64,000 nucleotides of DNA from Mesostigma viride (lineage: Eukaryota; Streptophyta; Mesostigmatophyceae; Mesostigmatales; Mesostigmataceae): positions 3,037,216 to 3,101,215 of the forward strand of contig RPFO01000050.1 in assembly GCA_009746045.1 (NCBI GenBank), read 5' to 3'. Of the stretch, positions 1 through 9,879 are shown in pieces. Position 1 is the stretch's first letter. Each line of letters begins with the position of its first letter. The notes beneath the pieces were generated by a model that was not told the origin of the DNA, made no database searches, and was given only the letters and a program-made list of their open reading frames with translations. The position numbers were made by a program, and so were the translations under genes.

Positions 1-144
1 GTGTCCGGATTGAACTCCAACGGGGCCGGGGGATTAACCCGACCCTGAATGGTGTTCTGGTGGTACAACTTGAGCTGGTCACGATGGAAACGGTTGGACG
101 TGAGGTTCCATGACCCTGGGACGTCCACCTGGAACATGACGTCG

Positions 145-3100
145 TCAAACTTGGTGAGAACCTTGTAGGGGCCGGCCCAGGAACATGGGACGAAGCTTAG
201 TCTTCAGCTCCTTCTCCACCTTGTGTGAGAATCGTCCAATCTGTGGGCCCTCCACCAGGACCCAATCGCCCACCTCAATGGACGGCGCCCGGTTATCCCG
301 CTTGCCGGCTGTCCTCTCCTCCAGATACCGCTCGGTCGCGGCGCGGTAGCCCTGGACTGCACTGTTATGAGCCTGGTGCATCCGCTGCAGCAAGCGATCA
401 ACCCCCTGGCGTGTGTCCAGCTTGACCTGATCCTCTCCCAGTCCGGGGCTCATCAGCAGGTCGGGAGGCGTGAGAGGGTGCCTGCCAGAGTTGAGGAAAA
501 AGGGGGTAAATCCGTGGGCGGCCTGGGGAGCATTGTTCAGGGAGAATTCCACCAAGCCCAGAAGTTCCTCCCAATTGCTGCCCACCGCGTCGGTGTAGTG
601 TCGCATGGTCTCTTGCACTGTGCGGTTCAACCGCTCCACCAGATGTGACGACGAACTGTGGTAGGCCGTGCCCAGCGACACCTTGGTGCCCAGTCGTTCG
701 AAAAACTCCTGCCAGAATTTGGCCGTGAAGAGCTTGTCGCGGTCGGAGATGAACTGTCGGCTGAGCCCGTGGAACCGGAACACGTGCGTCAGGTATATCT
801 TGGCGCACTCCTCCGCAGTGAGGTCGGCAGGACACGGGGCCAAGTGACACATGCGCGTCAGGCGGTCCACGAACACCAGGACCATGCTGTTGCCGCTCTT
901 CGCCTTCTTGAACGGGCCGATGAAGTCCATCATGATAGAATCCCAAGGACCCATCGGATCAGGTAACGTCTTGGGGACGGCTTGCGAGCCCGTGTTCCTG
1001 GACTTCATGATCTGGCACGAGGGGCACTGGCGCACATATGTCTCAATATACTCCTTCATCCCTGGCCAGTAGAAATGCTTGCGGGCCCGAGGATAAAGAC
1101 GGTGGCTTCCCTGATGTCCGCCTAGAAGCGAATCGTGGAGCTCGTGAAGCAAGGCGGCCCTACAAAGCTCCGGGACATACAGCCGCCATTCCGGCTCCGG
1201 CTGGATGCTCACGAACAGGCGTCCATCCTGGAACTTGCAAGGGTAGGCACCCATCTGCTGGGGATGTGCCCGGATGGCTTCAAGCGCCGCTTCCTCCGTG
1301 ACCGTGAAACGACTGATCATCGTCTCCAGGTCCGACGTGACTGTGAACGCGTCCGCGGCCGGTTCTGTCTCCGCGCTCGCCTGGTTGACGAATTCGGAGA
1401 AGACTGTGGGCGGGCCGATCGGCTGAAGCTGAAAAATTCCCTGGAGCGGCACCACATGACTAAGGGGCATGCGCGTATGCGATCCCTCCCCCTCCCCGGG
1501 GGCGTCCACGTCCTCGTGGGCACTCGTCTCCTCCAAGAGAGGTGACAAGTCATCGCTGGTGGTGTGTCCCAGATGAAACAGGTGGCGGGCCCGGGGAGAC
1601 CGTGGCTCCGCGCCGTAGGCGGTCCCCGGGGTGGCCACTGGGACGCAAGTGGTATGAAGCACATCCATGTCCTCGTAGAACCAATAGTCCGCCCGGCGCG
1701 AAAGGGCGTCTGGCACCACGTTGTCCGCGCCCTTGACGTATTGGATCTTGAATGGCGCAAACTGTGACAAGTACTCCATCCACCGCGCTTGGCGGGGCGT
1801 CAGGTTGGGCTGCACCAGGAGGTGGGTGAGCGGCCGGTGGTCGGTGTGGATCACCAGGCGGTGGGGGTCGAGATCCCCCTGCTCACTAATGGCCACCGAA
1901 AACTGGGCCCCCAGAAGATGATGACGCCACGTGTGGCAGCTGTAGACTACTGCCAGAAGCTCCTGCTGATGCACTGGGTAATTCCGTTCCGCCGGAATCA
2001 TTGTGCGTGAGATATACTCGATGGGCTGAAGACCCTTGCCTTGGTCCTGCAGGAGGACACCCCCGATGGCCACCTTGCTGGCGTCCGTAGCCACGACGAA
2101 AGGAAGGGCCGGGTCCGGCAGGATAAGGACTGGTGCTGTGGTGAGATGGCGCTTAAGCGCCTCAAAAGCCTGTTGGCACTGCTCAGCCCAAAGGAACGGG
2201 GTACCCTTCTTGAGAAGAGCGTTGATCGGGGCGGCGATGGTGGCAAAACGCGGGATGAACCGTCGGTAGTAAGATGCCAATCCCAGGAAGCTGCGCACCC
2301 CTTTCACGTCCGTAGGGACAGGCCATTGCTGAACGGACTCGATCTTCTCAGGGTCGGTCGCGATGCCGTCCGCCGACAAGGTATGGCCCAGAAACGGCAC
2401 GCAGCGGCCGGCGCGCACCTTGGCCTTCCGCGCCGAAAGGTGCTCATCCTCCATGATCTGCAGCACGGCGTCCACATCCTCTAGGTGCTCCTCGAACGTC
2501 TTGGAGTACACCAGGATGTCGTCCAGATACGCCAGCGCGCACGTGCGCTTGTAGGTCCAGGGCGGGCGCGCCCCCTTCTGCGGGTCCGCCAGGTCCTGGG
2601 AGACCTGCGGCAAGTGGGCTGTGCCCATCACCGGACGGAGGATGTCATTCATCAGCATCTGGAAGGACGCAGGCGAATTGCACAGCCCCATTGCCGCCAC
2701 CCGAAACTGATAGTGACCGAAGGGCGTAGCGAACGCGGTCTTGTGGCAGTCTTCTGGCGCGATGCGCAGCTGCCAGAACCCATCCGCGCAGTCGATGACG
2801 GTGAAACACGTGGCCCCCTGGACACGGTTGAAGATGTCGTCGATCCGCGGTAGAGGATACCGGGACTTGACGGTGATGGCATTCAGCTTCCGGTAATCCG
2901 TCACCAGACGCCACTTGCCTCCTGGCTTGGGAACGAGCAGCACGCCCGCTGAGAAGGGGCTGTTGCTGGGTTCAATGAGCCCCGCGTCGAGCAGTGAAAT
3001 GAGGATCTTCTTGAGCTCCACCAGCTCGACTGGGCCCATGCGGTACATGGGAGACACGGTAGGCCCGGAACCCTCCTGGAGCTGGACACGATGTAACACC

Positions 3101-3906
3101 GATCGATTGGGAGGGAACTGGGGGATGCGATCCGCAAAAAGGGTAGTACGCTTCTCCAGGACGGCATTGAACCGCGCCAGCTCGTCCGGTGTGAATCCGG
3201 CACCAATCTCGTTAAGCAGAGCCTGAGTGCTGTCCAGGTCTATGCGATACATCGCGTACTCCTTGCCCTTCCGGAGCTGGCGCGCCAGCGTCTTGCTATT
3301 CATCAGGATCTGAGACGCTGTTCGAGGCCCGTCCGCCGAGCGCTCGTGTGTAATGTTATGGACCTCCGCGGCCTGTGCCCTATACTCGCTGTCTGGGCAC
3401 CAGAATGAACCATCCGGAAACCAAACTACCTGCCGGCGCACACTAATGTCCACATCCTGCTTGTCCAGCCAGTCCACTCCAATGATGATGTCGGCAGCGC
3501 CCAGCGGCGCAATAGTCGCCACCAGGTCCACCGGAGTGCCCTGCAGCACACCCTTGATGTCTGCTAGGCCCGGCGATTGGTGCCGCCGACCGTCTGAGTA
3601 GGTGACATATACTGCCGTGGTGTGAGGCCGGGGTACCAGGCCCAGCCGACGCACCAGGGCCTCGTTGATGAAGGACGTGGAGGCGCCGGTGTCGACCAGG
3701 AACTTCACGTCCATGATCGTTTTCTCCTTCAAATACGGATCAAGGACGGTGGGAGGGACCAATAACCCGCCGCTGAAAAGAAACAGGTGCCGCGAATCTC
3801 CTTGAGATGCACGCGCCGCCGGTTGGGTGGACGCGTCTGCGGCCACGTTATTGACGTCTACCTCTGCTCTAGTTGACTCCGCGTCTGGGCTACCATCTGA
3901 TTTTTC
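145..3906 (-). CDS. pol: gypsy-1 pol polyprotein (protease, RT, RNase H, integrase), main part
   Basis: The long frame codes for a retroviral-type aspartic protease (VDTGAS, about residues 77-82), reverse transcriptase (about 280-480, catalytic YLDD at 466-469), RNase H (TDAS near 613, later HTDHRPL) and an integrase with HHCC-type zinc finger (ending CPSC) and the DDE residues in MMDFIG, ISDRDK and LVERLNR. The first codons of the uninterrupted frame in the window come from copia LTR sequence; the real start is upstream at 10399. Near the C-terminus the frame is lost around 170-185: a shifted frame then reads GPYKVL, the GPY/F motif of gypsy integrases, and stays open to base 1. Integration of cDNA into the genome is the expected role. 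Confidence 0.93.
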   Translation of the reverse strand, partial: EKSDGSPDAESTRAEVDVNNVAADASTQPAARASQGDSRHLFLFSGGLLVPPTVLDPYLKEKTIMDVKFLVDTGASTSFINEALVRRLGLVPRPHTTAVYVTYSDGRRHQSPGLADIKGVLQGTPVDLVATIAPLGAADIIIGVDWLDKQDVDISVRRQVVWFPDGSFWCPDSEYRAQAAEVHNITHERSADGPRTASQILMNSKTLARQLRKGKEYAMYRIDLDSTQALLNEIGAGFTPDELARFNAVLEKRTTLFADRIPQFPPNRSVLHRVQLQEGSGPTVSPMYRMGPVELVELKKILISLLDAGLIEPSNSPFSAGVLLVPKPGGKWRLVTDYRKLNAITVKSRYPLPRIDDIFNRVQGATCFTVIDCADGFWQLRIAPEDCHKTAFATPFGHYQFRVAAMGLCNSPASFQMLMNDILRPVMGTAHLPQVSQDLADPQKGARPPWTYKRTCALAYLDDILVYSKTFEEHLEDVDAVLQIMEDEHLSARKAKVRAGRCVPFLGHTLSADGIATDPEKIESVQQWPVPTDVKGVRSFLGLASYYRRFIPRFATIAAPINALLKKGTPFLWAEQCQQAFEALKRHLTTAPVLILPDPALPFVVATDASKVAIGGVLLQDQGKGLQPIEYISRTMIPAERNYPVHQQELLAVVYSCHTWRHHLLGAQFSVAISEQGDLDPHRLVIHTDHRPLTHLLVQPNLTPRQARWMEYLSQFAPFKIQYVKGADNVVPDALSRRADYWFYEDMDVLHTTCVPVATPGTAYGAEPRSPRARHLFHLGHTTSDDLSPLLEETSAHEDVDAPGEGEGSHTRMPLSHVVPLQGIFQLQPIGPPTVFSEFVNQASAETEPAADAFTVTSDLETMISRFTVTEEAALEAIRAHPQQMGAYPCKFQDGRLFVSIQPEPEWRLYVPELCRAALLHELHDSLLGGHQGSHRLYPRARKHFYWPGMKEYIETYVRQCPSCQIMKSRNTGSQAVPKTLPDPMGPWDSIMMDFIGPFKKAKSGNSMVLVFVDRLTRMCHLAPCPADLTAEECAKIYLTHVFRFHGLSRQFISDRDKLFTAKFWQEFFERLGTKVSLGTAYHSSSSHLVERLNRTVQETMRHYTDAVGSNWEELLGLVEFSLNNAPQAAHGFTPFFLNSGRHPLTPPDLLMSPGLGEDQVKLDTRQGVDRLLQRMHQAHNSAVQGYRAATERYLEERTAGKRDNRAPSIEVGDWVLVEGPQIGRFSHKVEKELKTKLRPMFLGRPLQGSHQV

Positions 3907-4388
3907 AGTTGGTTGGAGACCCATCTAGGGTCCACATGGGTCCTCAGAGATAGAGGATCTTGTACAGATTACTACAATATACTTTATTGTAGTATTGGGC
4001 CAATGGCTGTACTTCACTAGTACTCGCCAATGGGATAACGCCACGTAGAATATGTGGGCGTCTCCCAGGCCTCCACGTCACCGGCTGGTCAAGGGCCGGT
4101 GTAGTACTGTCAATAGGACTGAGCCGACTATCGGCCTATTATGTATGCGCATCTGCCTTGGTACCTCCTAGAGGATTCTAGAAGTATCTAACACGCGGCA
4201 TGCACTGAACTACACGGAATGCATGTCCACGTAGGATATTCAGCAAGACTGATGAAGGTGCCAAGCGCAATAGAATATATGCGCAACGAAGACGAATTAT
4301 GCAGCAACGACAATAACGTATGAGAACAATAAACACAACGTTCATTTCATGCTTTCTGATTTACATCGCATTCCATTTATTTGCAACT
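3907..4388 (+). repeat. 5' LTR of copia-like element (482 bp)
   Basis: It starts AGTTGG and ends GCAACT, with 5-bp inverted ends AGTTG/CAACT instead of the usual TG...CA. The boundary is fixed by the flanking TTTTC duplication and by the break in identity with the second LTR. The gag ATG lies only 13 bp downstream. Confidence 0.92.
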
Positions 4389-4401
4389 TGTATTCATTGC
4401 A

Positions 4402-5643
4402 ATGTCTTCGGACGACAATCTTTCAGAGCAGAGGTCTGGCCCTGGTGAGCACGGACCGGCTCAATTTTCTGTCGACCCTGGCCCAGGCGAGCACAGGGAT
4501 GACAATAAGAATATGTCCGACCAGCCCCGGGAGGAGGGCTGCGGGCAGGGAAGTACTAGTAGTGACAACCAGCGTGCGCGTGATAAAGTGCTTCGGCGGG
4601 AGACCTTGCTTCAAGAGGCGAAGCTGCTGTCGGCAATCAAGAAATGGGTTCCAGCCCCGCTGGTGCCTGGTGCTATTCAAGCAGACCGGGATCGCTTTGT
4701 AAGCTCTCTTGGGCCGTTTTTCCGCAGGCTCGCGGGCAACCGAGACATCATTCCGGACTGGCTGGAGTTTCTTCGTGGAACCCCGCTGGGAGACCGCGAG
4801 AAAAACCACCCAGAGTGGATTTCGCTGCTGGATAGAGCACAGCGTCTGCGGTGGTCGCCGTTCGAGTTTCTGCGCCGAGCGAGGGAGACTTTTCTTCGTT
4901 CTATCACTGCCAAAACCTGCGACGAGATCGAGGAATTTGTAGATGCAAAGCCGAAGCCCGGGCAGACCATCATCGAGCACCTCAACTCTTACTACGACAT
5001 GCTGGAGAAGCAGGGGCTCCGGTGGCCTGACGAGGCGGTGAATCTCCGATGGATCCAAAACTGTGCTCTGTCCGAATCCGAGAAGCGGAATTTGGTCGCC
5101 AACTGCCGCGGTTACCTGTGCGACACTCACCGATGCAGAGCTCACCTCAAGGAGCTCCTGACGAATCAAACCCGTGTTTCCAGAGAAGGAGGTGCCGCGG
5201 AGGTGCCTCGTGTCGCCATGGTGATGGAGCAGCAACGGGAAATCTTCTGCTACAACTGCGGGCAGCCCGGGCACACACGCCGCGCATGTAAGGGTAAGGT
5301 TGTCGCTAATTCTGAGTCCTTCCCTCCCTGCACTTTCTGTAATAGGACTAACCATCTGGCTAAGGATTGCTACTTTCGCAAGTGCAAGTCTTGTGGCAAT
5401 TCTGGACATGATGCGTCTGCCTGCAGGAGCAAGGCGGGCGCTGGACCCAAGGATACCCAGATGGAGGTCCTCAAGCTGCTGCAGCAGATCTCCCAAGCCG
5501 TCAAGAGCGGTGCCCTTCGTGGTGGCGACGCTTCTCAGCCGCGTGGTGGTGACGCTTCCCAGCCGCGTGGTGGTGATGCTTCTCAGCCGCGGGGTGGCAA
5601 TACCTCTCGTGGCCGCAAGAGGAAGCAGCAGCAGAAAAACTAG
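4402..5643 (+). CDS. gag: copia-like Gag with three CCHC zinc knuckles
   Basis: The product has 413 residues from the ATG at 4402; the frame is open a little further up through the LTR edge without another ATG. A capsid-type region (about residues 75-260) is followed by three zinc knuckles: CYNCGQPGHTRRAC, CTFCNRTNHLAKDC and CKSCGNSGHDASAC. A basic C-terminal tail contains three RGGDASQP repeats and ends in a Lys/Gln-rich stretch, features expected for RNA binding. The stop is directly preceded by GAAAAAC, and the pol frame is open across the stop in -1. The gag start is unusually close to the LTR, leaving little room for a conventional leader and primer-binding site. Confidence 0.88.
   Translation: MSSDDNLSEQRSGPGEHGPAQFSVDPGPGEHRDDNKNMSDQPREEGCGQGSTSSDNQRARDKVLRRETLLQEAKLLSAIKKWVPAPLVPGAIQADRDRFVSSLGPFFRRLAGNRDIIPDWLEFLRGTPLGDREKNHPEWISLLDRAQRLRWSPFEFLRRARETFLRSITAKTCDEIEEFVDAKPKPGQTIIEHLNSYYDMLEKQGLRWPDEAVNLRWIQNCALSESEKRNLVANCRGYLCDTHRCRAHLKELLTNQTRVSREGGAAEVPRVAMVMEQQREIFCYNCGQPGHTRRACKGKVVANSESFPPCTFCNRTNHLAKDCYFRKCKSCGNSGHDASACRSKAGAGPKDTQMEVLKLLQQISQAVKSGALRGGDASQPRGGDASQPRGGDASQPRGGNTSRGRKRKQQQKN
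5634..5640 (+). promoter_or_regulatory. Candidate -1 frameshift site at the gag/pol junction
   Basis: The heptamer G AAA AAC sits in gag phase right before the gag TAG. It resembles the classic A AAA AAC slippery site apart from its first base. After a -1 slip the frame has no stop and runs into the pol ATG at 5682. No downstream pseudoknot was worked out. Confidence 0.4.
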
Positions 5644-5681
5644 ATGATCCTCTCTGTTTATATAACCCCTACAGCGTCCTT

Positions 5682-8600
5682 ATGGATGCTGATGAGAGTG
5701 GACTCATGGCAGATGAGGCCTGCCAGGTGGTAGGGGCTCCAGCAGTAACCCCTACTGACCGTAAAGCTGCCCCAGTGAGCAGCAGTAAAAGTGCCCCTGT
5801 TTGTGGCATTCCTATCCATGCCTGGAATAAAAAGAGTACCCCAGAGGGAACTCTTCCTGTAAATAATACATGTGGATCTGCTCCTGGTTGTAGACAGATG
5901 CCACATGGTGTTGCCCAGGTGAGCAACGTATCTGTGAACAATACATGTGGTGCAGCTCCTGTTTGTAGCCAAGCACCCATTGATATTGTTAACAGTCAAG
6001 CTCCTCAGAGCAATAATCCTTGTTATATTGATAATAAAAACTTGGACTCTTGCTCTGCCAGGAACGTGGATGCCCGTCCATGTCCTGAAGAGCCTGAGCC
6101 TAATGATTGTATTAATCTTAGGACTCTGGCTAAGAGTTTGCATGATGCCTGTGGCCATGGAAACAATGCCATTAGGCTTGTTCAAGCCATTAATAACAAG
6201 GCTCTCTGGCAGGCTTATCAAGATGTCAGAGAACATTGTGTGTGCCAATTGTGTGCTAACAAGCCTTCCAAACGTCATGCAAAGCATCCTGCAGATGGTA
6301 GGGGTAATCTACAAGCTGATATCCTCTACTTCACCAATTACAGGCAATTGCCTTACTTGGTGGCTGTGGATGAATGGTCAGGCTACATTGGAATTGAACC
6401 TATGGCAGCAGGGGATGAGAATACTCTCCATGCCGCAGTTCTTGTTATTCTGCAGAAGTTTGCAGTTATTCATAAGCTGCAGATGGACTTGCAGTTTAAC
6501 TGCCTGACCAAATACTCTGATCTGCCTTTCCTAAGGATTGTGGGTCGTGAAGATCACCAAGCCCAAGGCAAGGTTGACAGATATATACAGGAGCTTAAGA
6601 AGTTGGTAATATCCGGGGACTATCCTGAGATGTTTAAACCAACTTTTGCTGTCAGGTGTTTGGGTGCTGCAAAAGTGGAAAACACCATGAACAACCGTTT
6701 TCATACTATCAAGGTGCGTGGTGTTCCACGGCTGGTCTCACCTCGTGGACTAGCAGGTGGCCTCTACCCTGATGACATCATGCAGGCATGGAGTAAGCAG
6801 AGGTGGGCACAGTATGCTCATCTCTGTGAAAAGGATAAACAGAGAGGAGAATCATTAAAATTTGAGGTGGGAGACCAGGTGATCTTCCACAAAGAAAATG
6901 CTCCTGGTAAACGTGGTTATTGGCAGGGTCCAGGGACCATAACCTCAGTTGACCTGGAGATGAAAACTGCTGATGTGGTCTGGAATGGGACCACTTATCA
7001 TCTGGCTTGGAATAGATTGAAGAGAGATCCAATGAACGTTCAAGAAAATCCCCTGGAAATTATGGCCCCTGAAGAGGCACTTGGATCTCCCAATCTTTCC
7101 TGTCCACCTTTGGCCAGTGAACAGGCTGGACTCCAACTACCAGAAAGGGCGGCCTCCCATCAACTGGAGCCTACTACTCAGCAAGCTCAGCCTAAGACAT
7201 TGACTGGGATATCACAGGATGATATGGATGAAGCTGACTTGTTGGATAATAGGGTGTCTGATCAGCACCGGAAGCTCCGGCCGTTGGAACATGGGCTTGA
7301 GACCCCTGGGCAGGTGGATAACATATTTCAGTCTGAACAGCCAAAGCTTGGATCCAATTACCCTGGTAATAAGCCATTGCCCTTGGAGACTGATGGGATT
7401 CCAGCCCAAGGAAGACAAGCTGAGGAGGGGTTGTCCAGGTTGAACACTCAGCTCGGCAAGAGAGGCAATCCTCAAGAGCTTCGGGATATTGTAAAGAAGC
7501 TCAAGCCCTCACTAAAGATTGCCAAAATAACTTCTCTTCTAGAGAAGGGCATGGACCTTGATGGCTTTGATGTGGATACCAAAGCAGAGGTCTCTGTCAC
7601 CTCGCCCTTTAATGCTTTGCTGGATAAGTATTCCCTTGAACCCAGTCCATGGACTATTGTCCAAGACTTTGCGGGTAACACTGATCATCAAGTTCTTGGG
7701 AATATCACTATCCCATTCTTGGGTGAGTCTTTGACACTTTGTGTTGTTGATGGCTATAAGGGACCCACTCTCATTGGCCAGCCATTCTTGGTGACTCCCG
7801 GTGTTACCATTGTTGATGGCCCCAATAACACAAAGAGTCTCCTAAAAACCCATTGTGACCCAATTCCTCTGGAATCATTCAGATGTCTCTTGCCTCTTGA
7901 AATGTTCCAGAAGGCAAATTGGAAGACCGCCTGTGTCGGTTCAATAAAAGGAGCAGAATGGGGAAGGGATATACCCCCAGCTTCTGAGCTGGTAGAACCC
8001 GCCCAGCTCAGTGTGACTTCTCTTGGTCTCACAAAAAGGTCATTTGCTGCTCATAGCCCCATGTCCTTTGATGATGTAGACCTGGATTGTCACACTTTCG
8101 CTGGCCTTGAGGCCTGGCGAGTAGCATTGGCGCGTGCGCTCCAGGAGTGGCAAACGCTGGATGTTTTTGAAGGCATTTCAGAACCTCCACCCAATGCTCA
8201 AATGCTTCAGTTGCGTTTTGTATGCAAGATGAAGAGCAAGCTTGGTGAGCCTCCCATACCAAACGCACGTCCAGTCGTGACCCAGTTCCATGGTACTACA
8301 GACTTTGATAAGGAGGAGCTGTACACTCCTGGCCTGTCACATCCTGTTCTCAGGCTTATTCTTAGTCTGTACCTTGGTGCTTTGGACTATGGCTTGGATT
8401 ATGGAGCAGAAATTGATGACTTCACCAGGGCCTTTTTGCATGGTGATCCTCAGGTGGCCAGAGCCACTTGGCAAGCTCAAAGACCCTGTTGTGTTAAGAC
8501 CCCAGCATGCTGGATAGCTGAAGTAGGTCATCCCTACATGCAGCCTAAAGTGGGCTGGGAAGGACTGGTCAGCAGTCCAGTCATCTGGTATGAAACCATT

Positions 8601-9611
8601 GCTCCTGCCATCCAGGAGAGATGTCAGATGCAACAATCTCATCTTGCTTATTGTCTCTTTGTGGGGCAATCCAAAGGACAACCCACCTGGGCTACCTTAC
8701 ATGGAGATGATATGCAACGCATTGGTCCCAAGGGATGGTTGAATGAGACCTATAAAAGGCTCAATGACAAGTCCCCTATTGGTACCAGAGCATGGTTTAG
8801 TAAAAACAGCCAGGTACCTTACTGTGGCATTGGCTGTACCCTTTTCCAGGATGACAAAGGATGGCATCTTAAGCTGCAATCGGCGAAGGGGTATAAAGAA
8901 AAAGTAATAACTCAGTTGCCCAAGAGAGTAACTGAGGAGAATGCCCCTACGGTTAAAGGTCAACTGGGTTGGCTGGCTGCCACAACTAACCCTGACCTGG
9001 CAGTACAGAGTAGGATGCCAGACTCTGTTGTTGTAGGAGAAGGAAGGAGGCGCCTGGAGAGCTGCCTCAATGAATCTCCTGACTTGGTGTTGTCCGGTGT
9101 AGACTGGCATGGGCGCATCATCATAGACGCCTACACAGATGCTAGCCAAGAGTCTAGATCTGCCAACAAGATTGGTGCCAGAGCCGGATGCCTGATCACC
9201 ATCAGGAATGAAGGCAAACAGCCCTCGTTGGTATACTGGTCCAGTAACCTTCAGAGGAGGCGGTTTGCTGGCATTGACACCGCTGAGTGCAGGGCATACG
9301 CCATGTGCATTCGCGATGCCATATACATAAGAGAGCTACTCTTATGGTGTCTGAGTCAGATAAGACCTCAACCCGTGATTGATGTCAGGGTTTATTGTGA
9401 TAATAAGCCCGTGGTCTCTTTTATCAAGAATGAGAGGGCCACTACTACTGACTTGGACTACCTTGTGGCAAAGGAGTTGTCCAGCCACTGTATAACCATA
9501 CATCTGCCAGGACACTCAAATCCTGCTGATGCTATGACCAAGCTTCCACGACTGGCCCTTAATGGGTACCAGTTGCTGCGGTCCATGATGGCTGGGAAAC
9601 CCTTGTCATGA
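5682..9611 (+). CDS. pol: copia-like Pol polyprotein, order integrase - protease-like - RT - RNase H
   Basis: The product has 1309 residues. After an N-terminal region comes a pre-integrase zinc-type motif (H..C..C, about 150-205) and an integrase core with candidate acids D213, D269 and D299; the last aligns with the usual Glu in a GKVDRY context. A retropepsin-like segment follows (about 625-720): VDTKAEVSVTS with D632 and Gly replaced by Lys, later LIGQPFL. RT has IDDFTRAFLHGD and the catalytic pair in HGDDM (1007-1011). RNase H has YTDAS (D1153), AECRA, YCDNKP and NPADAMTK. RNase H and RT are clearly copia-type. Protease after integrase and the altered catalytic residues are odd for copia; the open frame and matching LTRs argue against simple decay. 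Confidence 0.85.
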   Translation: MDADESGLMADEACQVVGAPAVTPTDRKAAPVSSSKSAPVCGIPIHAWNKKSTPEGTLPVNNTCGSAPGCRQMPHGVAQVSNVSVNNTCGAAPVCSQAPIDIVNSQAPQSNNPCYIDNKNLDSCSARNVDARPCPEEPEPNDCINLRTLAKSLHDACGHGNNAIRLVQAINNKALWQAYQDVREHCVCQLCANKPSKRHAKHPADGRGNLQADILYFTNYRQLPYLVAVDEWSGYIGIEPMAAGDENTLHAAVLVILQKFAVIHKLQMDLQFNCLTKYSDLPFLRIVGREDHQAQGKVDRYIQELKKLVISGDYPEMFKPTFAVRCLGAAKVENTMNNRFHTIKVRGVPRLVSPRGLAGGLYPDDIMQAWSKQRWAQYAHLCEKDKQRGESLKFEVGDQVIFHKENAPGKRGYWQGPGTITSVDLEMKTADVVWNGTTYHLAWNRLKRDPMNVQENPLEIMAPEEALGSPNLSCPPLASEQAGLQLPERAASHQLEPTTQQAQPKTLTGISQDDMDEADLLDNRVSDQHRKLRPLEHGLETPGQVDNIFQSEQPKLGSNYPGNKPLPLETDGIPAQGRQAEEGLSRLNTQLGKRGNPQELRDIVKKLKPSLKIAKITSLLEKGMDLDGFDVDTKAEVSVTSPFNALLDKYSLEPSPWTIVQDFAGNTDHQVLGNITIPFLGESLTLCVVDGYKGPTLIGQPFLVTPGVTIVDGPNNTKSLLKTHCDPIPLESFRCLLPLEMFQKANWKTACVGSIKGAEWGRDIPPASELVEPAQLSVTSLGLTKRSFAAHSPMSFDDVDLDCHTFAGLEAWRVALARALQEWQTLDVFEGISEPPPNAQMLQLRFVCKMKSKLGEPPIPNARPVVTQFHGTTDFDKEELYTPGLSHPVLRLILSLYLGALDYGLDYGAEIDDFTRAFLHGDPQVARATWQAQRPCCVKTPACWIAEVGHPYMQPKVGWEGLVSSPVIWYETIAPAIQERCQMQQSHLAYCLFVGQSKGQPTWATLHGDDMQRIGPKGWLNETYKRLNDKSPIGTRAWFSKNSQVPYCGIGCTLFQDDKGWHLKLQSAKGYKEKVITQLPKRVTEENAPTVKGQLGWLAATTNPDLAVQSRMPDSVVVGEGRRRLESCLNESPDLVLSGVDWHGRIIIDAYTDASQESRSANKIGARAGCLITIRNEGKQPSLVYWSSNLQRRRFAGIDTAECRAYAMCIRDAIYIRELLLWCLSQIRPQPVIDVRVYCDNKPVVSFIKNERATTTDLDYLVAKELSSHCITIHLPGHSNPADAMTKLPRLALNGYQLLRSMMAGKPLS

Positions 9612-9861
9612 GGAGTAATCTGGGAGCCTGAGCCTAATGCTCCTCCTGTAGGTTTTTATCCCCCTGGAGGTTTTGTCCTCTCTGGAGAAGAGGTTTTCCT
9701 TCAGATTTGGGTTTTCCCTACAGCAGGTTACACCAACCATGCAATGATGAGATGCAAACTCCATAAGACCCAAGTGAGTCCCCATTGCCCACATATGTGA
9801 AAGTGAACTGGCCAGGTGCGGCCGAACATCAATGAATACATCTAAGCCTTATCACTTTCAC

Positions 9862-9879
9862 AAGGGAAAGAATGGCTGG
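9862..9879 (+). other. Purine-rich tract before copia 3' LTR
   Basis: The sequence AAGGGAAAGAATGGCTGG directly precedes the 3' LTR, where the polypurine tract that primes plus-strand synthesis is expected. It is interrupted by pyrimidines. Confidence 0.4.

Noticed and set aside
4423-5496. 357-residue minus frame over copia gag
   Set aside because: Antisense of a Gag with three clear zinc knuckles.
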